From contig CBFDCC010000001.1 of assembly GCA_965603205.1 (NCBI GenBank), positions 248,001 through 312,000 on the forward strand: a stretch of 64,000 nucleotides of DNA, in the 5' to 3' direction. The translations under genes were made by a program, and so were the position numbers. The DNA comes from Temperatibacter sp965603205. Lineage in GTDB: Bacteria; Pseudomonadota; Alphaproteobacteria; Sphingomonadales; Kordiimonadaceae. Shown one piece after another: positions 18,242 through 25,785 of this stretch. Below the pieces are notes generated by a model, which was not told the origin of the DNA, made no database searches, and saw only the letters and a list, made by a program, of their open reading frames with translations. Every line of letters starts with the position of its first letter. The first letter of the stretch is position 1.

Positions 18242-18286
18242 AACCACCGCAAGTGCCAAGTATCTGTCATGGCATCTGCGGTGGTT
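18242..18286. terminator. bidirectional-type terminator hairpin between the RTX and DUF3126 genes
   Basis: AACCACCGCA (18242-18251) pairs with TGCGGTGGTT (18277-18286), and TGCCA/TGGCA (18254-18258, 18270-18274) extends the stem inward. On the minus strand the stem is followed by TTTTCTTAT, making a good intrinsic terminator for DUF3126. The plus-strand side is less T-rich, but the site also lies just after the RTX stop. Confidence 0.8.
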
Positions 18287-18315
18287 CTATATTTCTAATA
18301 AATCAGTAAGTGCTA

Positions 18316-18531
18316 TTAAGCCTCTGACAAATCCTCATCTAGGATCGTCATGTGGAATGGGTATGAAACCTCGCCCTCGTCCTCATCCTTGTAGATGATA
18401 CCAACAAAATCACCATTGATCATTACTTCTAGTGAGTCTTTGGCTTGTGGGCGTTTCATCACGGTAACGCTTTCATTACCCAGTGTCATTTTTAAATAAG
18501 CTTCTAAACGTTTAACATCAGTTGAATCCAT
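18316..18531 (-). CDS. DUF3126 family protein
   Basis: 71 residues of a small soluble family common in Alphaproteobacteria. The family pattern is clear: DVKRLEAYLK at the N-terminus, RPQAKDSLEVMINGDFVGII in the middle, and an acidic DEDEGEVSYPFHMTILDEDL ending. The function is unknown. It is a single-gene unit between the RTX terminator and the sensor gene on the same strand. Confidence 0.85.
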   Translation of the reverse strand: MDSTDVKRLEAYLKMTLGNESVTVMKRPQAKDSLEVMINGDFVGIIYKDEDEGEVSYPFHMTILDEDLSEA

Positions 18532-18645
18532 CGTTCACTCCTATTGCATCTCACTTTGGGGTCATTGTTATATGAGCCCCTATAATTTCTTTGCCCCTTA
18601 TCACGTGTTGGGACGATAATTTCAAGCCTGCTTTTGTATCTTGTG

Positions 18646-20688
18646 TTATTTTTCTTCTACAGCTTCACCATAATGGGCCCAGGTTTCTCTGCCGCCTTTA
18701 ATTTCAATCACACTCAGTAGGGCTGTGACCACTCTACGGTCAAACTTGGTGCCCACATCTTCATTCAAGAATTTGCTGGCCTTATCGAAATCAAAACCAC
18801 TGCGGTGGGCACGCGACGAGACCATGCCAACAAAGGCGTTGGCTACGGCGAGGATACGCGCTTCTTGTAGTATGTCTTGGCCAGACAAGCCCTCAGGGCC
18901 GCCGTTGCCGTCCCAATGCTCTGTCACCTGCATGAGTGTTTCAGCCACAGGGCCACCAAAGACAACGCCTTCTAATAGCGCTGCGCCTTTTTTCATGCTG
19001 CCGTGTACTAGTTCTAATTCTGCATCATCGAGCGGCGTTGTTTTGGTGAGAATTTCACTTGGTACAAATATTTTACCAAGATTCATCAACTGGCCTGCGG
19101 TTTTAACGGTTTCTATATCGCGTAGTGAACATTCCATTTCTTCGGCAATAGCGGCGGAGACATCAGATACACGCTGTGAGTGGAATGTACTCCATGGATC
19201 ACGGGCATCAATGATTTGGGTTAATGTACCAACAAGCTGCTTTAGGTTGGCTTCGGCGGTCTCGCGCGCACTCACCAGATCGGTGATATCTTGCAACACA
19301 ATCAGCGCTTGGCCTTGGTCACTTGTCTTTTCATAGCCCAGAGGAATACCCTGAAACTTCATATAATGAAGTGAGTCTTTAACTTTTAAATCGAGCACGA
19401 CTTGTGTTTTGCGGCCACCGAGTGCATTTTTAACGGCTGCTTTAACAATTTTGGCGTCCTCTGCGTTAAAGGCTGTCTCGAAACGTCTGTTCATCAGATC
19501 AGCAGCAGGTACATCCGACAGCTTACCCATTTCCTGATTGGCAAAACGGATCCTAAAGTCTTTATCAATGGCGGCAATGGCTGTTGGTTGACTATCACTA
19601 ACCGACTGCAAAAATTCGCTTAGGGCTTCATTTTGGTTACTAAGAGCACTTTGCTCTGAATAGGCTGATTCTAGGCGACGGTTGATACCGTGGCGCCAAA
19701 CAAGAATCATCAATGCAAGGGTGATAAGAATAGCCAGCGACAGGCTAATGATCAAACTATTACGGCGATCATTGATCACAGATAGTGCCTCAGCCGATGT
19801 AACGCTGCGCACCAGTGACCAAGGTACAGGGGCGGTTAATTCGCGGCCCGTCACGAGAACAAGCTCATCTTGATAATTTGTTGTCATTGTATAGGCACCA
19901 GGCTGACTCAGCACAAAAGAGGCAGCCCCATCATGGCGGTTACTACCGATACGACCGCCACCAGCAAGGGGCGATAATGTGCGGATTAGGCCATCACTGT
20001 CACCTGCTGTAACTAGATAAGTCTCACCTGTTTTACTCATAGCGCCAGGCTGTTCAAGTACGCTAAATAATTCCTCATTTAAGGATTTAGCCCCCATCAA
20101 CCATACCAGTTGATCCTGCATATCCATGCCATCCGCAGCTTTGATGGGTGTACCAAAAACGAGAAACGGTATTTTATCGATGAAGGTCAGGTTGATAAAG
20201 CTACGTTTCTTACCAGCCCAGCTAGAAGGCTCAATAGCGGGCATGCCTGTAGAGGCGACAAGTGCGCGTCCATTATTGGCGACAATAGCAATGCCAGCTT
20301 GACGTGGCCTGTTAACATTAGCTGCCACCGTATCTAGCGGCCTGCGTTCATGAAAGCCTTGGCGTTCAGCCTCAGCCGACAAAAGCGAGAAAACATAACC
20401 GCGTTGATCATTATTTTCACCGTTATAAATAAGATCAGTGACATAAAATTGAATAGTGGCGTCCATTGCCAAATCTTCAATGGATTTTAAGTGGCGGTTC
20501 AACCAAGCTGATACCGCGCTCGCGCGACTATCGGCGACGATGTTTAATCTATCTTTCCATGCATTTAAATCTTGGTCACGTTGGTTGTCGGCAATGCGGA
20601 AGATGAAAAAGAAGCCGAGAACAACCATCAGGCTGACGAGCCCTAAGCCCATAAGAAGGTTTTTATTGCTTTTTTGCTCTTCGGCCAT
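18646..20688 (-). CDS. membrane sensor with periplasmic domain, PAS and degenerate HD-GYP domain
   Basis: 680 residues. There is a membrane helix at about 12-32, a periplasmic cache-like region to about 310, a second helix at about 312-332, a PAS domain at about 360-480 (PTAIAAIDKDFRIRFANQEM), and an HD-GYP-like region from about 505. In the last, the HD dyad expected before the IGK-type motif is replaced: GQLMNLGKIFVP has Met-Asn where HD should be, and the GYP motif reads GGP in WDGNGGPEGLSG. It is probably unable to hydrolyse c-di-GMP and may instead bind it or signal by contact. It is divergent from the LapG-like protease gene across a 167-base gap. Confidence 0.72.
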   Translation of the reverse strand: MAEEQKSNKNLLMGLGLVSLMVVLGFFFIFRIADNQRDQDLNAWKDRLNIVADSRASAVSAWLNRHLKSIEDLAMDATIQFYVTDLIYNGENNDQRGYVFSLLSAEAERQGFHERRPLDTVAANVNRPRQAGIAIVANNGRALVASTGMPAIEPSSWAGKKRSFINLTFIDKIPFLVFGTPIKAADGMDMQDQLVWLMGAKSLNEELFSVLEQPGAMSKTGETYLVTAGDSDGLIRTLSPLAGGGRIGSNRHDGAASFVLSQPGAYTMTTNYQDELVLVTGRELTAPVPWSLVRSVTSAEALSVINDRRNSLIISLSLAILITLALMILVWRHGINRRLESAYSEQSALSNQNEALSEFLQSVSDSQPTAIAAIDKDFRIRFANQEMGKLSDVPAADLMNRRFETAFNAEDAKIVKAAVKNALGGRKTQVVLDLKVKDSLHYMKFQGIPLGYEKTSDQGQALIVLQDITDLVSARETAEANLKQLVGTLTQIIDARDPWSTFHSQRVSDVSAAIAEEMECSLRDIETVKTAGQLMNLGKIFVPSEILTKTTPLDDAELELVHGSMKKGAALLEGVVFGGPVAETLMQVTEHWDGNGGPEGLSGQDILQEARILAVANAFVGMVSSRAHRSGFDFDKASKFLNEDVGTKFDRRVVTALLSVIEIKGGRETWAHYGEAVEEK

Positions 20689-20855
20689 GAATTAATTTCC
20701 CTAAACACTCAATTTTAAAGTGGCATATATATTGCGAGCATAACGCACATATGACAAGAGTATAAACTGTCTTGTAAGCTTTTATAAAGCCAGTATGTTG
20801 GAACTTACTGTTTGTTACAAACATTTTGTCGTTAACTAGGTTAAATTTTAGAAAA

Positions 20856-21797
20856 ATGCACTATCTAACTGTTATGAAAATTTATAAAAATATGTGGCTT
20901 AAATTTATGCTTAAGCTGATCTTGATTTGTTGCATCACGCCGGTCGCGACCACTGGCGCAATGAGCCAAAACAATACAGATAAAGTAGCAAAGGCTGGAG
21001 TTTTTAACAGTACAGAGACCAAATCAACCAATATGCGGGCATTTTCACGTTGGACGGAAATGTGGCGCCGTCACAATTTGCCTTTGCGAGAGCAAGAGAT
21101 CAAGGTGAAAAGAGCTAGGCCTAGTATGGGGGGCGGATCGCCAACGGCTTCGCAAATTGTGATTCCTAAAAATTTTAGGGCGAAACGAGACGCAGCACGT
21201 CGTGCACGGGCAGGATTGCCGCCAAAGGAAGTTGAGGCTGAGAAAAACTCAGCAGCGCAAGATGATCCATGTCGTTTTAGCAACAGCATGAAATGCAAGC
21301 AAAAGAAATGGAATGACTTTGTCAAAGAAAAACAAGGTAGCGCTAATAAAGCCAGCACTGACAAAGCCAGCACTGGCAAAAATGGGGCACGCAAAGATTC
21401 AAAAGTCTTTAAATTAGACCATGATCTCCTTTCTGAGGTGAATGCCTTTATGAATAGATCGACCTATATTATTGATCCGGTTAATTGGGGGGTGCCAGAT
21501 TATTGGGCAACACCCACTGAATTTTTCATGAAGGACGGTGACTGTGAAGATTATGCCATCAGTAAATATATCACCTTAAAGCGCATGGGGGTGCCGAAAA
21601 ATTCAATGCGCCTCGTTATCGTTCAGGATGAAAATTTACGTATTGCTCACGCGGTTTTATCTGTGAAAATGGGTGATAAACTTATGATACTTGATAATCA
21701 GGTCGATGCAGTTATGGAACAGAAACGTATCCACCATTACAGACCAGTATACTCTATAAATGAGCAGGCTTGGTGGCTACACCGTAAACAGAAATAA
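20856..21797 (+). CDS. LapG-like periplasmic transglutaminase-like cysteine protease (BTLCP family)
   Basis: 313 residues from the ATG at 20856; ATG 20874 is an equally good start because the signal peptide is MKIYKNMWLKF, then a hydrophobic run ending VATTGA. No strong ribosome site separates them. After a basic, low-complexity linker (KASTDKASTGKNG), the C-terminal half is a bacterial transglutaminase-like cysteine peptidase: Cys230 in DGDCEDYA, His265 in IAHAV, Asp280 in ILDNQ. LapG of this family cleaves RTX adhesins off the cell surface when c-di-GMP is low. It follows by 3 kb an RTX gene and precedes an EAL-like gene, which supports an adhesin-release role. Confidence 0.82.
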   Translation: MHYLTVMKIYKNMWLKFMLKLILICCITPVATTGAMSQNNTDKVAKAGVFNSTETKSTNMRAFSRWTEMWRRHNLPLREQEIKVKRARPSMGGGSPTASQIVIPKNFRAKRDAARRARAGLPPKEVEAEKNSAAQDDPCRFSNSMKCKQKKWNDFVKEKQGSANKASTDKASTGKNGARKDSKVFKLDHDLLSEVNAFMNRSTYIIDPVNWGVPDYWATPTEFFMKDGDCEDYAISKYITLKRMGVPKNSMRLVIVQDENLRIAHAVLSVKMGDKLMILDNQVDAVMEQKRIHHYRPVYSINEQAWWLHRKQK

Positions 21798-21953
21798 TAC
21801 TAAACTTTATTAAGAAGATAATAGCAAAAAGAGAATTTTAAGTGTAAATACTTTATTGACTATTTTATAGTATGTTAAATTTAATTATAGTGATTCGAGG
21901 TACTTGTTGGTGAATAGTAAGTATGGCAAGTGTAACTTAAGGGTATAAATTAT

Positions 21954-23243
21954 ATGGTAGCTGTCGATGAATTGATGACTGATTATGTGCATCAGCTACG
22001 TCGCCATACTAGTGGACGTCGGGCGATCCATATTAAGTTATCAGGCTTGGAGCGCGAGTTTCACCAAAGCACCTATAAAAAGAGCATGGCAACGATCTTA
22101 AAGGCGCTGGTCTCTAAGTATAAGGGTGAGATGTACGCCTTACCCTCTGATATGATTGCATTTACCCTTGACGCGACAGCTGCGGATATTCAAAAATCTG
22201 TTGAGAAATTACACACCACTTTTGCTGAGAGCGGATTTGTGTCAGGCATTCAAGCCGAAGCGGGCGTTAGTGATGCCTTCATAACCTGGTTTGATGTTGA
22301 AAAGGATTACCCCGCGCTTGTAACGCGTGTACAATCATTGGCTGATGGTGTGGATGACCCAACAATAGCGGTAGAAAGATCAACAACCGCTATTTCAAAA
22401 AAGGCTTCAGTTGGTGCTAAGAGGTTTTCTTCAGCAGGCAATGATGATGGGGCGGTTCAGTTAAAGAATAAAAAATATGTGCGCAAGATCGCCATCCAGC
22501 ATCCAAAAGACGTGGTAGATGAAAAGGCCTTAACCCCTGAAATTATGCTGCAGATATATCAGGCTGTTAAAACGACTGACATAGGCGCCCTTATCAGAAC
22601 TGAAACTGTAGCCGCGATAACAGGTGATGCGCCTCCAACGCCGATACTTGCCCACCGATACATTGCCTTTAATGACCTCCTCCATGTTTTAGTGCCTGAT
22701 ATTGAGGCGCACCCTGATAAATGGCTCTATGGGTATTTAATGAATTTTGTTTGCGACCGCGTCGTTGCGAGCAAACCAAATATGGATAGCAAAGAGGCAA
22801 TGTTATCTAGTTTACAAATGCCACTAGATACGGTGTTTAAGCCTGAGTTTGATAAATTTAATAAATCAATAGTGGGGACTTCCCGCTCGCATATTGTGCT
22901 TGAATTTGATGTGGGTGAGGGTATGCAATTCCCAACCCGTTTTGCGTCAGCACTCAATAAGATAAAGGATCTGGGCTATAAGGCTTGTCTTCGTGGTATC
23001 GACCCACGTGCATTTTTATGGATGGACATGTCTGTGATTGACGTGGAGTTTGTGAAACTTATTAATCCTGTCCATAGGGCAGCACTATGGGATTCTACGG
23101 ATTTTAAACTCTCACTTAAAACAGCCTTTGCTAGACTTGACGGCGTGCAAATCATACTAGAAGGCGTTGATGATAAAGCTGTAGTCACAAAAGCATCTGC
23201 CGCTGGCATCTATCTATTTCAAGGCAAGGTTACTGCTTCTTAA
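21954..23243 (+). CDS. protein with degenerate GGDEF-like and EAL-like halves, possible c-di-GMP effector
   Basis: 429 residues, soluble, no signal or membrane segment. Residues 20-95 have the rhythm of a GGDEF domain (IKLSGLEREFH, then GEMYALPSDMIAFTL where GGDEF would fall). Residues about 200-429 resemble an EAL domain with its landmarks eroded: IVLEFDVGEG near 314 in the LEITE-like strand position, MDMSVIDVEFVKLI near 355 in the LDVLKID position, and VQIILEGVDDKAVV then AGIYLFQGKV at the end, echoing the AEGVET and GYLFG motifs. The catalytic Glu-Ala-Leu and metal ligands are not evident. It probably binds rather than makes or degrades c-di-GMP. It starts 156 bases after the LapG-like gene on the same strand. 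Homology is distant and by eye. Confidence 0.5.
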   Translation: MVAVDELMTDYVHQLRRHTSGRRAIHIKLSGLEREFHQSTYKKSMATILKALVSKYKGEMYALPSDMIAFTLDATAADIQKSVEKLHTTFAESGFVSGIQAEAGVSDAFITWFDVEKDYPALVTRVQSLADGVDDPTIAVERSTTAISKKASVGAKRFSSAGNDDGAVQLKNKKYVRKIAIQHPKDVVDEKALTPEIMLQIYQAVKTTDIGALIRTETVAAITGDAPPTPILAHRYIAFNDLLHVLVPDIEAHPDKWLYGYLMNFVCDRVVASKPNMDSKEAMLSSLQMPLDTVFKPEFDKFNKSIVGTSRSHIVLEFDVGEGMQFPTRFASALNKIKDLGYKACLRGIDPRAFLWMDMSVIDVEFVKLINPVHRAALWDSTDFKLSLKTAFARLDGVQIILEGVDDKAVVTKASAAGIYLFQGKVTAS

Positions 23244-23262
23244 AATTGGGACCAGCAGCGTG

Positions 23263-23817
23263 TTAGCGCGCTCCATGTTCTTCTAAGAGCTTAATCATTC
23301 GTTTAGAACGGCGTAGCTGAGCATAATCAAGTGCTGACTTGCCTGTTAAATCTTGAACATTGGCGTTAGCACCCTTCTCAAGCAGTATTTGCGCTACGCG
23401 GTAATTACGGGCGCGGACAGCTTTCATCAATGCTGTTTCTTGACCAATATCGGCTTTATTAATATCAGGGTTATACTCTAATAATAGTTGTATGAAGGCG
23501 AGGTCTCTTTTAATTGCGGCGCGCATTAGGGGGGTTTCGCCACGATCCTTGGTAGCTATATCGACGCGCCCTCCTGCTTCTAACATTAACTTCATAATAG
23601 CTATATTACCAGTGTCACTGGCGAAAACCATGGCTGGGATGCCATTGCTTTTACGACGCGTATTTGGTGATACGCCTTTACCTAGTAGTTCTTTTATTTC
23701 TAGAAGATCTTGTTTTTCAATGGCATCTATCAGGTCATATTGGGGGCTAGGACCTGCGATAGCTGCTGTTGTGATAAAGGATAAGCAAAATAGAATAATA
23801 TAGTTTTTAAAAGCCAT
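23263..23817 (-). CDS. secreted ankyrin-repeat protein
   Basis: 184 residues. A signal peptide (MAFKNYIILFCLSFITTAAIA) is followed by about four ankyrin repeats, seen as ETPLMRAAIKRDLAFIQLLL, then ETALMKAVRARNYRVAQILL and KSALDYAQLRRSKRMIKLL. Periplasmic ankyrin proteins of this kind have been linked to oxidative stress and to protein binding, but no partner is evident here. It is convergent with the EAL-like gene, with 19 bases between. Confidence 0.82.
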   Translation of the reverse strand: MAFKNYIILFCLSFITTAAIAGPSPQYDLIDAIEKQDLLEIKELLGKGVSPNTRRKSNGIPAMVFASDTGNIAIMKLMLEAGGRVDIATKDRGETPLMRAAIKRDLAFIQLLLEYNPDINKADIGQETALMKAVRARNYRVAQILLEKGANANVQDLTGKSALDYAQLRRSKRMIKLLEEHGAR

Positions 23818-23998
23818 GGGCTGAAGTTACCTTAAAATTATACGATAAAAGCTATTAATCCATATACAGATTGTCAGGAAGCTTTTATAAAGTGAATCTA
23901 GTATATGACTTTCATCCACTGTGGTGCAAGTTTATTGAGGTTACATTGTGATAATGTTCACGCTAAAGAGTTTTGCGTGTTACTTTTAGGGGTTTGAA

Positions 23999-24637
23999 AT
24001 GAAGTCTGTTCGTATTATTTTATGGTTATTAATTATAACCTTAGGGGCTGTGGCAGCATTAAAATTTTCTACGCCATCAACAAAAGTTGTTGAAACGTCG
24101 GGTGCTGGCATTGGTGGTCCATTCACCCTAACGGCGCATACGGGCGAGATTTTCAATACGGATCAGCTCAAAGGAAAATATCAGCTGATATATTTTGGCT
24201 ATACTTATTGTCCTGATGTTTGCCCTATGGAGCTTTTAAAAATAACAGAGACACTAGACGCGTTAGAGAAATTAGGTAGTGATATTTCGCTTATACAGCC
24301 TCTGTTCATTAGCGTAGATCCCACACGTGATACGGTGGAAGCCATGAAAAACTACGTAGAATCATTTCATAGCAGCATCATTGGCTTAACTGGTAGCGCT
24401 CTGGAAATTAAAAAAGTGGCTAAGCTTTTCCGTATTTATTTTAAAAAAGTAGATAATGTCGAGGACCCTGATGGCGATGATTATTTAATGGATCATCTCA
24501 ATGTGTTAATTTTGATGAAGCCAGATGGTACGTATGATCGGATATTTTCATCAAAAGATGGACCTGAAGATTTGGTGAAAGCGTTAGCGGCACGTATTAA
24601 TATCCTTAAGGGAAAACAAATAGCAGGTAATCCATAA
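23999..24637 (+). CDS. SCO1/SenC/PrrC family copper-binding thioredoxin-fold protein
   Basis: 212 residues. One N-terminal membrane anchor (about 5-22) leads to a thioredoxin-like domain with the copper-binding Cys-x3-Cys in GYTYCPDVCPM and the later His in YLMDHLNVL. SCO proteins deliver copper to the CuA centre of cytochrome oxidase on the periplasmic side and can also act in redox signalling. The ATG at 23999 is preceded by AGGGG. The gene leads a compact run with ycgN-like and ygjP-like genes. Confidence 0.92.
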   Translation: MKSVRIILWLLIITLGAVAALKFSTPSTKVVETSGAGIGGPFTLTAHTGEIFNTDQLKGKYQLIYFGYTYCPDVCPMELLKITETLDALEKLGSDISLIQPLFISVDPTRDTVEAMKNYVESFHSSIIGLTGSALEIKKVAKLFRIYFKKVDNVEDPDGDDYLMDHLNVLILMKPDGTYDRIFSSKDGPEDLVKALAARINILKGKQIAGNP

Positions 24638-24640
24638 GCG

Positions 24641-25072
24641 ATGGCATTCTGGCTTGATAAGAAATTAGCTGACATGTCTCAGGCAGAGTGGGAATCGCTT
24701 TGTGATGGTTGTGGTAAATGCTGTCTGCACAAATTAGAAGATGAAGACACTGGCGAGGTTGTCATCACGGATGTGGGGTGCCGGATGCTTGATCTGGATA
24801 CGGGTCACTGTAAAAAATACGCCGAGCGTCGCCGTTTTGTGGCGAACTGTGCTGTCTTAACCCTTGATAAAGTTGCGGATTTTCATTGGCTACCAAAAAG
24901 CTGTGCTTATAGACGCGTGTCAGAGGGACGAGGCCTCGCCGATTGGCATCCACTGGTTAGCGGGACTAAGGAGTCAGTTCTTGATGCTGGAATATCTGTT
25001 GTTGGGCGGGTTGTTGACGAGCGCGAAGCCGGTGATTTTGAAGACCATCTAGTTGAATGGGCGAATGAATAG
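24641..25072 (+). CDS. YcgN family cysteine-cluster protein (UPF0260)
   Basis: 143 residues. The family cysteines are CDGCGKCC near residue 21, then single Cys in VGCRML, HCKKYAERR, ANCAVL and KSCAYR. The spacing suggests a metal or Fe-S site. YcgN proteins are widespread and lack a firm function. It starts three bases after the SCO gene and ends two bases before the next, so the three are likely cotranscribed. Confidence 0.9.
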   Translation: MAFWLDKKLADMSQAEWESLCDGCGKCCLHKLEDEDTGEVVITDVGCRMLDLDTGHCKKYAERRRFVANCAVLTLDKVADFHWLPKSCAYRRVSEGRGLADWHPLVSGTKESVLDAGISVVGRVVDEREAGDFEDHLVEWANE

Positions 25073-25074
25073 AA

Positions 25075-25785
25075 ATGAAAAACGAGCTGTTACAAATTGA
25101 AATGGGCGGCGATCATTTTGAAGTTGAGCTTAAACGGCATCCGCGCGCTACACGGTTGAAGTTGCGGGTTACACAAGTGGGTGGCGTGGTGACGGTGACC
25201 GCACCTAGCCATATTAAACGCAGTATGATCACTAATTTTATAGAGCAGAATGAAGCGTGGATTCGCACAGAGTCTTCTAAAGCGACCGCAGTTATTGCCG
25301 TCAAATCAGGCGCTAAAATTTCTTATCTGGGCGGTGAATATGCCGTATATTTTGATAAAAACATGAGACGCGGGATTGAAATATCAGACAACCTTATCAC
25401 TGTGGGTGGCGATGAAGGGCTTATTGGGTCCCGCATTGAGCGGCAGTTCAGGGGCTTAGCGCGAGAGCGCGCATTAATGACCATGGCATATTCCGCCGAT
25501 ATTTTGGGGGTGACGATACCTAAACTATCGATCGGAGATACTAAAACCCGCTGGGGTAGTTGCTCATCCAACGGTATGATCAGGCTGAGTTGGCGGCTGA
25601 TTATGGCACCAGCCCATATTTTTGATTATGTGGTTGCTCATGAAATGGCCCATATTCTAGAAATGAACCACAGCCCAAGGTTTTGGGCGCAGGTTGAGCG
25701 ATTAGATAGTGAGTGGAAACGTCACCGAAAATGGCTGAAGACTGAGGGCAATATTTTACAGAGCTATGATTTTAAGGGTTATTAA
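25075..25785 (+). CDS. YgjP-like metallopeptidase-fold protein (DUF45/M48-like)
   Basis: 236 residues. The zinc-binding motif HEMAHILEMNHSPRFW lies at about residues 188-203, after the family motif TRWGSCSSNGMIRLSWRLI (about 158-176). These define the YgjP/DUF45 family of SprT/M48-like proteins. E. coli YgjP has been reported as a nucleotide pyrophosphatase, so a peptidase role should not be assumed. It is convergent with the PBP gene; the two stop codons are adjacent at 25785/25786. Confidence 0.86.
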   Translation: MKNELLQIEMGGDHFEVELKRHPRATRLKLRVTQVGGVVTVTAPSHIKRSMITNFIEQNEAWIRTESSKATAVIAVKSGAKISYLGGEYAVYFDKNMRRGIEISDNLITVGGDEGLIGSRIERQFRGLARERALMTMAYSADILGVTIPKLSIGDTKTRWGSCSSNGMIRLSWRLIMAPAHIFDYVVAHEMAHILEMNHSPRFWAQVERLDSEWKRHRKWLKTEGNILQSYDFKGY

